A DNA stretch of 64,000 nucleotides from Symsagittifera roscoffensis (taxonomy: Eukaryota > Xenacoelomorpha > Acoela > Convolutidae), in contig NC_087062.1 of NCBI RefSeq assembly GCF_963678635.1, positions 54,632,473 to 54,696,472 of the forward strand, in the 5' to 3' direction. Under the pieces are notes generated by a model. The model saw nothing but the letters and a program-made list of their open reading frames with translations. It ran no database searches and was not told the DNA's origin. Numbering within the stretch: the first letter of the stretch is position 1; each line of letters opens with the position of its first letter. A program made the translations under genes and the position numbers. Shown piece by piece: positions 44,961 to 63,553 of the stretch.

Positions 44961-47189
44961 TAAAACCATTAAGATTTTCCGTTCAGATATTATCTGCGCA
45001 CCTGCTCAAGACAGCAAAGGTGCTGGCTGCGATTTGGACTGGAAACGGTTTTTTAAACTGAGTTTTTTTCTCTTTAAACTAAAAAGTTTTTTTTTTCTGG
45101 GAAAACATATTTTTGGTTATTTGTTCGTTTGTTTGTTTCTTTCGGCTTAGTTTCTAAAGCGAGACGTTATTCCGGATTTAGCAGTTTCTACAATTATCTG
45201 AAAGCATTTTGATTCATAACTTTAGTTGGAAAAAATGTCAAGTATAATTTTTTATAGTTTCTTTTTGTTAGTTTTTTCTTTTCATTTGAATGTTTTTTCG
45301 GATTAAATGTTTACGGTTGTTTTTAAATTGGCTTAGTTGCCTTTTAGTACGCCGTTTGAAAGCCGAAACAAATATGTTAACGCGCTTGAGCGTTGGCGGG
45401 GATGTAAAATATGTTAAAGAGTAATGAACGTAGTGAAGACTCTGTTAAAGGTCTTGGTGATTTTTTTTATTCATGAGAAAGTCTTAAAATGCTCTAATAG
45501 CTACAGATGTGCACTCATACATACAAATGCATTTATGAATGCCTTTAGGTATACATGCACTTTTTGAGTTCAATTGAAATTCATCTGCTGTAAGTTAAGT
45601 AAATAGTACTCTCCAAATACGAACGTGGAAATGGCACGAAAAAACGTGAACTATTTCTAGTTTCGAAAGTGGAATTTAAGTTATAGATTTCCAGGTGAAT
45701 ATAAACTTTACCAATTGATCCAATTTTTTTCAAACGTTATCAGAAAAATGCCGCTCGTAAATTGTTCTAGAGATTCCACGAGCTTAAAGGGCATCTATTT
45801 TTTTGATTGATCTTCGAAAGTTGAGATTTTTTCAACTAAGTGTTTTTTGTTTACTTGTTCATTACTCTTTTCCAACTGTCAGTTGGCTATGTTTAGATAT
45901 ACTTATAAAAGTTGTACGAAAGGTTTTAATTGATGTTTTTATCAGCCTAATCGCCTCATATTTGACTAGCGAACACGTTTCTTGATGTGTCTGTGTTGGA
46001 TTGATAACTTCGAAGTCCAGTATTTTCATAGCTCAAATTTTTATGCGAACTTTTTCGGCTCATCAAGTGGCGATCCCCGCTATTATCGGCTGAGTTAATC
46101 TTGTAAGTTTTGTTTCGATGTTTATTTGAGACTTGAGACTGCCCGTGACTTCTCAAGATGGACATCTTTCAAGACGATCAATACAGGCGTGGATAGACCA
46201 ATTTTTTCTTGTCAAAATGATTTACTTTTGTGCTTCTGCGGTCTTTGTCGTATTTTTTGTTCCTTAGACACCGTAAATCTATAGAAAGCTCGTGTGTTAT
46301 GTTCATTCCCCTAAATAGAGACCGCTCGACTAGCATAAAAATTCGAAAGCATGGAATAGATTGCATGTAGCAGCATGATTTTGATAGCCTCATTTTTCAG
46401 AAATACACATTAAGCATAGCCGGTTATGTGCAAATACCACAGAAAATTCTGACCATCAAAATAAAAAAAACTGTCGTTCCATTTTAAATGGTGGCGTTTT
46501 TATGTCGTGGTGTAATTAGATGATCTGAGCGAAGCCTAGACCTTAGGCACGTTCGATATTAACACTAGATTGGGTATATTCTACATTATTTTACGCTTGC
46601 GATGTAAGTTTCTAATGTTCAAATGCCTTTGTCAACCCCACTAGGACCTCTTGGATTTTTTTTTTTCGTTTTTCCACTTCCTGTGTCAATTGTAACCTTG
46701 TTCGAAGTTCTGTTTGCTAATTTTTGACATGTTGCTTTCATTTTATAGTTAGTGTATCGCAAGTGGTGCGATGCTTAGCTTGATCTGTGTTTAAAAGCTT
46801 TATTCATAAATCAAAAACTTTCCAATTAAGTTTTCTAATTTTTTGCAGATTTTTTTTATTTCTAAAAAGAAGCTTAGGTTCTAAAAAATAAAATCATTTT
46901 ACGTTAGTAAAACTAAATTTTTTGGCTTCATTGTGATTAAGACTATTAAGGCTTGTTATAAGACCTACTCGCTTCCTTTACTCGCTCGAGTTAAGACAAA
47001 AAGTTAAAATTTTTCAAACAGGTTTTTCTCGACACTGGACTGGGAGAACTTTCGAAATTTTTAAATGTTTCTCGAATCGCGATTTAAAAACTTCATTGTG
47101 ATATATCACTCGATCCTTCCGATGTTATTTATGCTACATGTTGTTAAGTGGGAGTTTTTTTAAAGTATAAAAAACCTGAAAGCAACCCG
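44961..47189. other. AT-rich intergenic DNA with repeat family R3, copy 1
   Basis: No supported gene. GAACGTAGTGAAGACT (near 45,426) and AACGTGAACTATTTCTAGTTTCGAAAG (near 45,640), running to about 45,900, recur in diverged form at 55,983 and 56,648-56,940. This is a dispersed repeat of unknown class. Confidence 0.6.
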
Positions 47190-47232
47190 AAGTTCAAGTT
47201 CCTCCCCACTTTAGTGATCGGAACAATAATAA
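47190..47232 (-). repeat. Repeat family R1, head fragment on the minus strand
   Basis: Reverse complement of the anchor (TTCCGATCACTAAAGTGGGGAGGAAC) without the rest of the repeat. Confidence 0.6.
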
Positions 47233-49603
47233 TCCGTCCAAATAGTAACTTGCTTTTCTGAGAAATAAAAATTGAGAATTCAAACAATTGAAATTTCTTA
47301 ACACAATTGGTGTTCATTCGCAGTCGGACTTGTAACTGCTTGAACACCGATTGCGTGCAAATTGTAAAATGTGTGAAAAAAATTATTTCATTTTTTTTTG
47401 TGATAGTTGAAACGATTATCATTTTTAAAACTTCAATGTTAGTCGAGTTTCATGGTAGTCGATACACTCTCCCGTAAATGCACAGAAGTGAACTTGATAA
47501 TTTTAGTACTCAGATTGTTAGTATTCAGAATATTTGTGTTCTGAACTACACAGAATATAAATTAGTATTCGATCTGTTGAAAAAATGTTTGACGAGCTCC
47601 GGAAAAAAGTTGCATCATGACTGGATTGCAATGTATTGAACAAGATAGAACCTGCTGTACTACCATGATTCGAGCTAGTTACTCATAAGCAGCAGTTGAG
47701 TTGACGAGTCTTCACTTTAGCGTTCTGATCTCTGTTTGCTTGCGTGAGAGGTGTTCGTTTCTTTCGGTGCTTAGTCAGTCTCAGAAACATACCTTTTAGT
47801 TCTGATCTTACCACTGGTGAAATTTAGAACGTGATTGGAAGCGTATGCGTTTGTTGCATTAGTGATTGTTTGCCATGTAATAAATGAATGAATGACTATG
47901 CGTCTCTGCATAGTTTGCTTCGGATCCCCTGCATGTAAATAATGAATGTACCACTTCTATACAACATTTGCAAGTATTATGGTTCTGTTCTGAACGTGAT
48001 TCGTTCTCAATGAACGCTCACAGCTACTAGCTACGCTCAGGCCTACGTGTTAGACTTGTGCACAACTGTGCTAGTCGAATGAAACACCATTGTAAATCTG
48101 CATAATAAATGCTACAATAGCTTGGTGTACTAGTTCTGCATGTTGAACGGAGTCTGAGATACGACTGAATTTATTCACAGCAAACGTGGTCTAACACAGA
48201 CTAGATTCCCAGCATAGAGCACATTTGTTTCTTGGTCGGTCGGCAGAGTGACACACACACACACACACACACACTGAATGCATAAATTTGTGGTGTTGCT
48301 GGTGAATCATTTCTATTTCCTATTCCCTTCTAATTACACATTCAACGCTCGCTCCCAATAATCCCTCCATTCCAACCACCATTCGTCCCACCGACCGAAT
48401 ACGACCTGAAAGTGGATGGAAAGACAAGCGAGCAGTGCAGTGTTCATTCATTCCATTGCCCCATTCCTAAGTATTCCCTTCTACCACTGTTCCCCTCCGC
48501 TCAGTGCATATTCATAATTCACAAGCAAGAGCAGTATTGAGTTCTGAGGCTAGAAGGAATTATATCCGACCACGTGTGAAACAGTTCGCCGTGTTTTGCT
48601 CAGTGCAACTTAACTTCACTTACTTGCCTTATATTCTGCAATAGAAGTAGAACAGCGTTGGCGTGTTGCTGTTTTTTCTATACTTGCACGCTCTATCTTT
48701 TTAGTTCACTTATTTTCTGGTTTCCTTTCTTTTCCCTCTTTCCTCAGTTGCCTGTGATTCGCTCACTGAAAGTGCATGCCGAAATAACGAAAAAGAAGAG
48801 AAGAGAAGAGACCTCGGGCATTCAGTCGACGCCAATATTCCATTCCGTTCTCTTCTTCCTTACCGCTATATTGAGGCAGTAGCTCTAGAAGCCTAGGCCG
48901 CTCCCCTCCCCTCCCCGCATAGGGAAAAATACTTAGCAACTCAATTCAGTCATTCAATCGGTCCCTTCATTGAGGAAATTTCGATCACCCCTTCTTATTT
49001 TGGGCTTCTGTCCGATAGCTTTCTTTGTGTGTACTCGATTCTCACGTCCAATCAAAGACACAAATTCTCCTGAACTAGATATTCTTTCTAGTTAATTCGG
49101 TTCGCCTTAGTTTAAACATTCACCACTTTAGTTAAGTTGGTTGAACCATTGCCAAAGCAGGAGTTACTTAGTAGTACCAAGATTTATCGTATTTGATCTT
49201 TGGACTGGTATGAAATCTAATTGATAATTGGCACCCGCCCAAGCGTCAATTTGCAAATCTCGTCCATTCCCATTCGTAGAATTAATGCTGTTGGCAAATA
49301 GCGCATTAGCTAGTTTGGTACTTATTATCTTCCTAACTAATTACTTGTGAGCTAATTAGCGTTTGATTATTGAGGCGACACTGCCATATTGTACCAGTGT
49401 AGCTTCCGAGTCTTTCCAAAAAGATTTCTTATCACACACTCATTCGAGTTTGATCATTCAGATAATGTAGTTGATTTAATAAGTCAAGTCTACTTCTTAT
49501 AGTACAACATTCAGAAACTTCAAAACAAACCCTCACACATATCTTGTTATTATATTTACTCAGACTGAACCATTTCAGTCGCACGCAACAACTACTTTGT
49601 TAA
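47233..49603. other. Upstream region of the SPSB-like gene
   Basis: No ORF is supported. GC content rises from about 48,250. The stretch is the likely promoter and 5' UTR region of the gene that starts at 49,604, but I see no TATA box or other site I can defend. A CA microsatellite lies at 48,251-48,274. Confidence 0.5.
48251..48274 (+). repeat. CA dinucleotide microsatellite, 12 units
   Basis: A perfect AC run of 24 bases, about 1.35 kb upstream of the SPSB-like start codon. Confidence 0.95.
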
Positions 49604-52600
49604 ATGAAAATTCAGGTTTGTATTTTTTCATAATCCCAACGAGCTCTTTATTTTAATCCGGAAGTTTTCCCTCCAGATTTTTTGCAAAATTCTCGGGCCA
49701 AAGTTGAAAGGTAGTTTGTGCACTGATATCCTGAAACTAATATTTTGATCAAATATAGATTAGATTCGACTTGTTTGTCTTTTGATTGCTGTTTGTAATG
49801 TTTAAAGATAGGGTTTGAGGTGTAGTTTGTTTTTCAGAATCTGTGGAGCTCATCGAGGAGTTATCTTGACTCTAGCGCGTCGTCCTCATACTCACGGGCA
49901 GAATCTCAAGTGTCCTCCTCACATCAAGCAGAGCAAAAACCACTCATCACCCATAAATCCAAAAAAGCACCCTCCCCGTCCTACAGAAAGACGAACGAAA
50001 TCATCCCCAAAAGCTCAATTTTGAGACGGAGCCCAAGTTCATCCAGCACACAGCCCATCCCAATTCCGAAAACGAAAAGCAGCAGCACCAGCTACAACCG
50101 AGCAAACATTTGTCAAACGAGCAGCAGTTACAATATCACGAAAGCCGTTCATACCATAAACCCTTTCTCGCTGAGATACGTGGAAGGCGTCGAACCCATA
50201 ACAGTAGTACAAAGTACGGAAGAGGGGGGAGACTTAGAGTACCAGAAAGGAGGAAGCGGTATTCCATTCTACGAGGAAGAGGAGTTGCCAGCTAGCAATT
50301 CCTACTCTAACCCCAGCCCGCTTTCGGTCGTTTACACTAGATTTACAGTGAACCAATACCCAAAGTCTAATTCCCTCTCGACCGAATCCTTGTCCAGTTT
50401 GGAGGAAATACCCTCTACCCCAGTGAATAGAGAAAGTGAAGAGAATACTCCAACCAGCGAGGACTACACAACTGAGTGTATACCATCTCCGCGGCAAATT
50501 GCACAGCAGAGTAGAAATAGACAAGACAGACATCTGAGCCGCAATCAGAACGATTCGCCCGTTAAGACCCAGCAATATAGAGGCAGCAGTGGTGCAGAGG
50601 CAAAATTATCACTGGATTCAAAGACCACAGGCCGCCAGTCTTTCCGACGCAGTTTGCCCACTGGACTAGTTGTGTCCAATATCGCACCGGCGTTTGCACG
50701 TCTGAAGCAAATTGTTTCATCCGTCAGAAGGTCACGAAGTTCGTCTGCACGGATGAGTGTAAGTGGAACGAAGCGGAAAAGCAGTCCGCCGACTTTCTCG
50801 AACGGATCGGAGGCGTCTGGGTCCTCGACCAACCCTGGATCCAGTTCAAACAGTAACAACCACGATAATGACGCAAACCCGACAAAGATGCGAAGACGGC
50901 AGCTTTCGCAACCTACAACTACACCAGCCAATCATGATGCTGCAGCAACTATCGATAGCATACTTTCCAAGTATTTTGATTCCCCTTTCTATCCGTACCC
51001 GGATCCTAGAGATCCTGTAAATCGTATAGGTACGCCAGGCTGGGAACCTCCCTCGCGCAAAAGACAGGCGTGGGAAAGGGGGTCTCGCTTGCCACCTCCA
51101 CAAAGCCGACTCAGGAAGAACAGGACCAAAGACTCTAGTGTGGTGTCTGTGATTCCATGGATCGAAATTCAGAAGAAAGAATTTGAGCTGCCTTACAAAC
51201 TGAGAGTGCAATTAGACCAGACGCCAATACCTCACGAGCAGCAGCTGAAACATTCATGGAACGATCAGGACAAATCTCTGAACATAGTGCTATTGCCTCA
51301 CACAAACTCCTTGGTGTTCAGAAGGTATCCCGTCGCCCAAAGTACAGACTGTATCAGAGGCAAGATTGGCTTCTCTTCTGGCTTGCATGTCTGGCACATC
51401 AAATGGCCCTCAAATCAAAGGGGAACTCACGCCGTAATCGGAGTCGCAACTAAGGATGCACCACTTCATTGTTCGGGCTACAAGTCACTGATTGGAAGTA
51501 ATACCGAATCATGGGGTTGGGATATAGGAAGAAGCAAATTGATGCACGACTACACCAATAGCCCTCCGAGTCCGTATCCGTCTACAATTTTGGACAAGGA
51601 CGAGGTTCTGGTAGTACCGGAGAAGATAACTGTGATTTTGGACATGGACGAGGGAACCCTGGCGTACATGGTTGATGGTCAGTACCTGGGGGTGGCCTTC
51701 TCCGGGTTGAATCAAGCCAACAAACCACTGTACCCTATCGTGAGTGCGGTTTGGGGACACTGTGAAGTGGAGATGTCATACATACATGCACCACAAGGTT
51801 CGTACTCGTATCTTAGTTCTCATCTGCTTACATGTCTAATTTTTCGAATAGCTCACATTCCGCTCGAAGTTGATCCATCTGCACTATTTCAAGTACTGTT
51901 ATTGCCAGACCTGTACCTAGACTTATTTTGTGTCGTTCCGAGTTCTCCTTAGGGGACAGAAGGAACTATGGCTTGGGGGTGGGTTCTAAACGCTCTGTTG
52001 TCAGCTACCTCAGAGAAAAGGCGAAGGAAAGCGAATCTATTATAATATTTCAGTCGTAATGCAATCTGATTTTACTCAATAATGCCTAATTCTTCAAGTT
52101 AGATTTTAATATATTCCTCAAACCAAAAAATTCAGAACATAATTTTGAAAGTATGAGAAAAATGCATCATATTCCGACCATTGAAAGTGGGGAGGAACTT
52201 TGTCTTCATGTGCGTTGAACCGTCTTCATGCGCGTTCTAGTGTTTCGAGCTTTTTTTGCCACTCAAAATCAGGTATCCCAAATAATCATTGGAATGGGCC
52301 GAGTCGAGTGATTTATATTAAAGCACTTTCAGTCGTGATTTGAACGACAAATTAAAAAATTGTCGGTGTTAAGAAAAACCGGTTTGAATTTTTTCATTTT
52401 TAATTTCGATTGAAAAAAGCGACCGAACAAGCTAGGATTATAATTCAAATGAGGTCCTGCAATCATTTTTTTTTCATAATTAATTGTCAAAAATTGTGTA
52501 AGTTTTTCTACAATTTAAAAAAAAATTTTTTCCAATTTTTAAAAAAAAATTTGTCGAATGAACCGAATTTAATGTTTCTATCGAATATGCCTAAGTTGTA

Positions 52601-54623
52601 GTCTTTTTTCAGCTCTTCTCAAAAAATGACACAATTTGAAGAAAAAAAAACTTTCTGATTTTTTTGCTATGATAATTGTGGGCTAAATATTCTGTGCCAC
52701 TTTAAGAAAAACCCATCTAGTGTCCAACTTTTTGTTAGTCTCAAATTTAAAATTTCTGTTATGAGCTGAATAGTTGTATCTACCAAAAGTAACTGCAGGA
52801 ACGGAAGGCTGAAGTAATTTTTACTGAGCCTTAGAAACTTCACTCGCATTATGTACATTCATTCTAAGCATATTAGCTGCAGTTTGCTTTTAAAAACAGC
52901 TTGATCGGTTCTAATGCCTGTGACTCAGAGCTCGAAAATTCACGTTTTCTTTCATGAATGACAAACATAGTCTCAATGAGAATAAGATGACTAACAAACA
53001 ACAATAAATTGTGAAAATGTGATAGAAGAAACAGATGCCAATGCCAAACAAGCGGCGGCTGCTGAGCGTTTTTCGTTGTTGAAGCAAAAATGAATAGTCC
53101 ACATTCTAGTTCAAATAATGCGCTTTTTTCTCCGCACATAGAGTATAGAGTTGAACAGTGTTTTTAAATATATCCTGCCTCTAACGAGCTAGCATATCGC
53201 TACTAAAGGAGCACAATTTTATTAAGAAAAATTTTCCGTTTCTCTTTAGAGAGAACATTTTAGTCGTATAAGAAGTAACGGAGCAGTGAGACTGCGATGT
53301 TATTCTCCAATAAATCGTCTGAAGTGAAAAAGAGCGAAAAAAGTCATAGTCATCGACGGAATTTATGACTGAATGTACTCTATGCGAACAACTCTTTTTT
53401 CAATTCCTCCAAATGCATCAGTTCATTTCAGCAGACAAAGGATTAATTTTAGTCATAACATGAGCAGATGGAGGAGAATTAAACAATGTGATGTGAGGCT
53501 GAAGGGGTCAGACTGGATGGATGATGACTAAGCTTGTAATTTATTAATAGAGCAAGTTCAAATAGTAAACCAAAGAGAAGAGGCATTTGTCACCACAACT
53601 GCTTTATAGTCTCAGATCAGACTAAATAACACCTTGTAGTCGCTCTAAATATTTGATCCAATGAAGTCATGAATCACGCGCGTGTGGCTTTCAACTCCAA
53701 CATTTGACATCTAAATGCATATAATACAGAAAGCGAAATGTGGGCTAATGAGCGTTTTACATAAATCACTGCTTTTAGGCTAACGAAATTTGAAATGCTT
53801 ACGAAATGTGAAAAAGAAAAAATTAAATTACTATTTTTTTGTTAATTATATTTTTGGCTTTGCTTTAGAAATGACTTTGCAATCAATGGCCAGATACGAG
53901 ATCAGACGCAGTATGCGACAAATGTTCCAACAGCTGAAGTTGTCTATGGGTTCATGTCATAACGACAGCTCCAACCAAATGGCAGAAGTGAACAGCAATA
54001 ACAACGGGAACTGCTGTTTCATGCCTAACCCTGCGATTGTATCAGTGCTCAACCCAAATAACTCCACAGCAATGCCACCACCGCCGTCCACAGCATCCAA
54101 TGGGTGTTCTTCTTTTTTCACTCAAATCACAAACACTTTTCTACCCAGACAACTATCCAACTCCCAAAACAACTCGAACTCCACTCCGGCTAATGGATCC
54201 AGTCGCCATATAGAACCGACGGGGCCCTGGTGGAATCGTCAATCTTCTGCCTCTGCGAGTAACCCTCTGCCTGTCTCGGAGTTGACGACTACAGTCATTC
54301 CAGAAGCATTCATCAAAGGTTTGCCGACTCCGACAGAAGTCATGACCTTTACACAACAGTGCCTAAAGTCGCAGAGCTCGGCATCGTCGTCATCATCAGA
54401 AACGATGACCGAGATGAACAATGGAAACGTGGGACCCTCTTGCGGTCCCTCGAAGGATCCGAACTTGCTTTTTCAGCAGCAGTTGTCAACACTCGCATCT
54501 TGTCATGTGGATGCGATTCCGTTCCAGCTACTACCTCCCGGATGTAACAGTGATTCGCAGTTCATTCAGCATCACGTTGAATACCTTCAGATTCCAACAT
54601 GCCTAAAGCAGTACCTAGCTTGA
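49604..54623 (+). CDS. SPSB: SPRY domain/SOCS box protein (SPSB/gustavus-like), 3 exons
   Basis: Exons as read: 49,604-49,615 (ATG AAA ATT CAG), 49,838-51,797 and 53,869-54,623. All junctions are GT-AG and in phase, giving 908 residues. SPSB proteins recruit substrates (for example Vasa, iNOS and Par-4 through a D-I-N-N-N-type peptide) to Elongin BC-Cullin5 E3 ligases. Residues from about 440 to 657 are an SPSB-type SPRY domain: LKHSWNDQDKSLNI, RRYPVAQSTDCIRG (about 499-512), GLHVWHIKWPSNQRGTHAV, ESWGWDIGRSKL, MVDGQYLGVAFSGL and IVSAVWGHCE (about 638-647). The peptide-pocket loops PVAQSTD and VSAVWG are conserved. The SOCS box starts at about 659 (LQSMARYEIRRSM) and resumes at the C-terminus (LQIPTCLKQYLA). 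Oddities: about 435 extra disordered residues at the N-terminus, and about 220 S/N/P-rich residues inside the SOCS box. Family members are usually near 270 residues. The four-codon first exon is the least certain part. Confidence 0.85.
49616..49837 (+). other. SPSB-like gene intron 1
   Basis: 222 bp, GTTTGT donor after CAG and TTTTTCAG acceptor. Both sides are phase 0. The reading frame of exon 2 is open back to the acceptor without an ATG, so a coding exon must lie upstream. The ATG AAA ATT CAG just before this donor fits. Confidence 0.6.
51798..53868 (+). other. SPSB-like gene intron 2, with R1 repeat
   Basis: 2,071 bp, donor CAAG/GTTCGT and acceptor TGCTTTAG. The phase is 1 on both sides (G/AA makes Glu). 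It splits the protein exactly between the SPRY domain and the SOCS box. A copy of repeat R1 lies at 52,168-52,400. Confidence 0.75.
52168..52400 (+). repeat. Dispersed repeat family R1, copy 2 (in SPSB intron 2)
   Basis: GACCATTGAAAGTGGGGAGG, then CACTCAAAATCAGG, AAATAATCATTGGA, TCGTGATTTGAACGAC and AACCGGTTTGAA, in the same order as copy 1. Confidence 0.8.
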
Positions 54624-54794
54624 CACCTAAGGACAAAACAAACCGACCTAAATCGGCATCCGCGGGAGCTTTTTCTTCTGTTCGACTCCAATGAAGCAAG
54701 CGTTCCACCTTCTTCAATAGATAACCTTTGCTTTTCTTTGTAGTTTACCTTTATTTTTTGCCAATTTGCTTCTATGCTAATTATCATTTCTTAA

Positions 54795-54800
54795 ATAAAA
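54795..54800 (+). promoter_or_regulatory. Polyadenylation signal of the SPSB-like gene
   Basis: AATAAA, 172 bases after the stop codon, in AT-rich sequence. It is the first such hexamer after the coding region. Confidence 0.6.
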
Positions 54801-55977
54801 ATAATCTGAGAATCTTTCTGAAATTTTATCAAGTGCTGATGTCGTTTATCTTATCAATGCTGAATACAAATTTAGAAAATATTAAAATTTAAATATAGTT
54901 ACAAATTATCCTAAATGCTGTAAATGTTCCATACGCAACCAATGAAGTTGCGAATAATTTTCGCTAATGGAAAATTACTCTTTCTCTCTTAATATCGTGC
55001 GTTGGGTATTTTGTTCAAAAGTTAGTGGGATCTTCAAGCTTTTTTGATCATTTTGTTCTTGTGGTGCAAAATTTGATTACAAAACTAATTCGAGATTGTG
55101 AAAAGTGAAAATTGAAAAAATTGTAAGTGTATTCCTCATAAGTCTTGGTGCTTCATAAAATTAGTTAAATTTTAAATTTCACCCAGCAAATAATTTTAAT
55201 CTGAATTCAAACTGATCCCAAATTTTAAATCCATTCAAAAGTTGGCAGTGATTTAAAACTTGCAAATATGATTATCGCGGAAATTTTCTTAACTATTTTA
55301 GATCTAGTTGTGAGATTTTAGACATCGGTGCTCTTTTTCGGAAAATTTTAAGAGGACTTTAATGCTATGAATGAGTGGGTTAAGGGTGTGGGTATTCAAT
55401 GAAACTAAATAACTCATAAATAACAACCATTTGCATTGATGGCATTTTTAGTCTTCGAACTTTTTAGTTTCTTTTCCTCTCCTCGTTCTAAACAGTCAGA
55501 TTAGTAATGTAGTGTTTGTTAAAGTATAGTATTAATTACCTCTTGATATCTCTCGTTCAGTCTAGGCGTGACTGATGACTAGTTATATTGTATGGTCCGC
55601 AAATGGTAAATATTTCAGTTTCTACGATTGTTATTATGTCTTTTCATGATCGAATTTGATATTTCAGTATTTGAAAATCTCCATTTCTCAATATTTCTTC
55701 TTTTCTAATTATCACTCTAATTTTTTAATAAAAAATTCACGTCTGTACAAATAAATAACTTTTCAAACCTAGGCGGCAAGAAGTTTCCTACAATGAGAAA
55801 ATGAGAGCTTTTAAAAATTGCGATGCATGTATCATCTTGTTCCTGTATCAAATAGCAGAAAATTCGTGAGCGAAAGTTTAAACAATTCAGTCCTGAAGTA
55901 GGAAGCTTGAGTTTTTCTAAAACAAATTTCGCGGATTCAAATTGAATATAAATCTCATCTAATATCATCTATAAGAA

Positions 55978-56945
55978 TCGAAGAACGTAGTGAAGACTTA
56001 TATAGGTCATGATGAATTTGTTTTTTTTTTTAGAAAAAGTCTTTGTTCACGCTAAATTTAGATTTTTCTCAGTGTGGTTTTTGTTTCGACTTTCGATACG
56101 AAAGTAACGGAATATTTGTGCTCGGGGTGGGTTTTTTTTCTCCAGACAAATTTCGACTTTTTAACTAACCATTTTTGACGGAATTTTTTTATATCATTCA
56201 AAAGGTATTGTTGTCCTGAGCTCAAATTTGAAAAGATATTTCACCTGTGATCATTTTTCGTAAAGTTATGGGGGTTTGAAGGTTGCCATTTCGGCCAATT
56301 TGGGACAATTAACGCGCGATATATTTCGCGCTATTAACGCGTAAGCGAGATTTAATCCGTCTTAGAAATCGTTCCAAATTGGTTTGACGAAGCTTATTTG
56401 CCATAAATGATTTGTTACAAGTAGCAAAATCTATCCTTTTGTACTTTATATGGCGTGTGGGGGGATGATTTTCATAAAAAATTTCAAATTTTCGAGAAAA
56501 AAAAATTTCCTTATTACTGCTCCATAAACCTAAATAGGCAGTCGGAACATTCAGTGCTTTGCCCTGATACGAGCAGTCTTGTTTTCTTTGTAAGTTCAGT
56601 TAGTTTTTTTCTAAAAGGAAAGCAAACTCAACTATCAAACAGCTTCAGTGTAAAGGGCATGGAAAACGTGAACGACGTCTAGTTTCAAAAGCGTATTTTA
56701 ACTTTTAGATCCAGAGGAATAAAAAGTTACCTATCGGTCCAGTTTTAACAAATTTGGTTTATTAAAAAATGTGTCATTATAAATTAATCCTAAAATTTGA
56801 AGAGATTTAAGGGAATATATTTTTTTGGATCTCAAATGATGATTTTTTTTTCAGAACAAGTCATAATTGTTTTTGTCTTTTTTTGCGTTCCTTGACTTTT
56901 TTCCAACGGTCTATTGGTGATGTTTAATTTTGTCACGTCAATATG
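55978..56945 (+). repeat. Repeat family R3, copy 2, apparently interrupted by R4
   Basis: GAACGTAGTGAAGACTTATA at 55,983 corresponds to 45,426. TCTAGTTTCAAAAG and TAGATCCAGAGGAATAAAAAG with later words at 56,678-56,940 correspond to about 45,655-45,900. The space between is filled by the R4 arm. Confidence 0.55.
56092..56590 (+). repeat. Fold-back repeat family R4, single arm
   Basis: CGAAAGTAACGGAATATTTG begins the arm, which continues with TTTTTGACGG, GTGATCATTTTTCGT, the palindromic ATATATTTCGCGC region, GGCGTGTGGGGGGATGATTT and ends near ACGAGCAGTCTTG. It matches 60,622-61,050 closely, but the opposite arm is not seen here. Confidence 0.8.
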
Positions 56946-57276
56946 TTTGGTTAACTAGCCAACTGAGTGTTTAAGTAATGCGCCTGCTGCTTGAAATCAC
57001 GAAGATCTGTGGACCGTAAACGGTACTGTTTTCAGGTTCTAACTAGGTGTCAGTTCCTTCATTTTTTCGGCTCCTTGGTTTTCGACATAATTTTTTTTCT
57101 GAAGACTTCTTTTTCATACGATCAATAGAATTTCTTAAAAACTTAACTTAGTTTATTACACTTCCGAGCGCAAGTGTCTTGTAATCGAGAACTATATTTT
57201 TTCTCTATAATTTGCCAGAAGTGGAACGTACAGGACGCCATTGATTTATGTTGTTTTATTTCTGAGCTTAAGATCC

Positions 57277-63189
<5,913 letters not shown>

Positions 63190-63522
63190 ATCTATTTGAA
63201 AATGATAATATATTTCAAGTAAAGTTTATTAGTTTTGTTTTCTTTCTACACTTGTTTTATGGTGCATAAGAGTGCATCCGTTTAAGCAGGGGCTTTAAAA
63301 ATGGTGCCATCTTTTTGTGAGCGAACACTCAGTTTGGTTGAGTGTATTTTTCTGCCGTTTGCAGCCTTGGCTAGCGTCAAAATTAGATTCCATGTGCTTT
63401 TAAACGTCTCTACTTAAAGCAAATTCATTATAGTCTTTCGTAAATGGGATATTGGTGGGTCACACTGTCGCCGGACCACACGGTCAGCGCTAGAAACAGA
63501 GCTAATACATCGTTATTGATTA
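63190..63522. other. PARG 3' flank
   Basis: No AATAAA was found in the first 300 bases after the PARG stop, so the polyadenylation site is not defined. No other feature seen. Confidence 0.5.
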
Positions 63523-63553
63523 CCCTTGCGATGAGTAAGGGTATTGCAATCGG
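63523..63553 (+). repeat. Hairpin-ended repeat family R2, copy 3
   Basis: CCCTTGCGATGAGTAAGGG, then TATTGCAATCGG. Relative to copy 2 one stem base has changed so that a G-C pair becomes G-T and the hairpin is kept. Continues with GTACTAGACTTTTTTCCCGT. Confidence 0.75.

Larger units (their letters stand above)
54801..57276. other. Intergenic region between the SPSB-like gene and PARG, repeat-rich
   Basis: No supported gene. Holds repeat R3 (55,983 onward and 56,640-56,940) interrupted by one arm of the fold-back family R4 (about 56,092-56,590). The PARG promoter should lie near the right end. I see no defined motif. Confidence 0.6.

Noticed and set aside
48658-48882. 74-codon ORF upstream of the SPSB-like gene
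   Set aside because: Starts with TTG, is hydrophobic by composition and is more likely 5' UTR or promoter sequence.
49815-50024. Plus-strand ORF of 69 codons overlapping the start of SPSB exon 2
   Set aside because: Different frame from the SPRY-encoding frame, no splice or family support, and overlaps the real coding exon.
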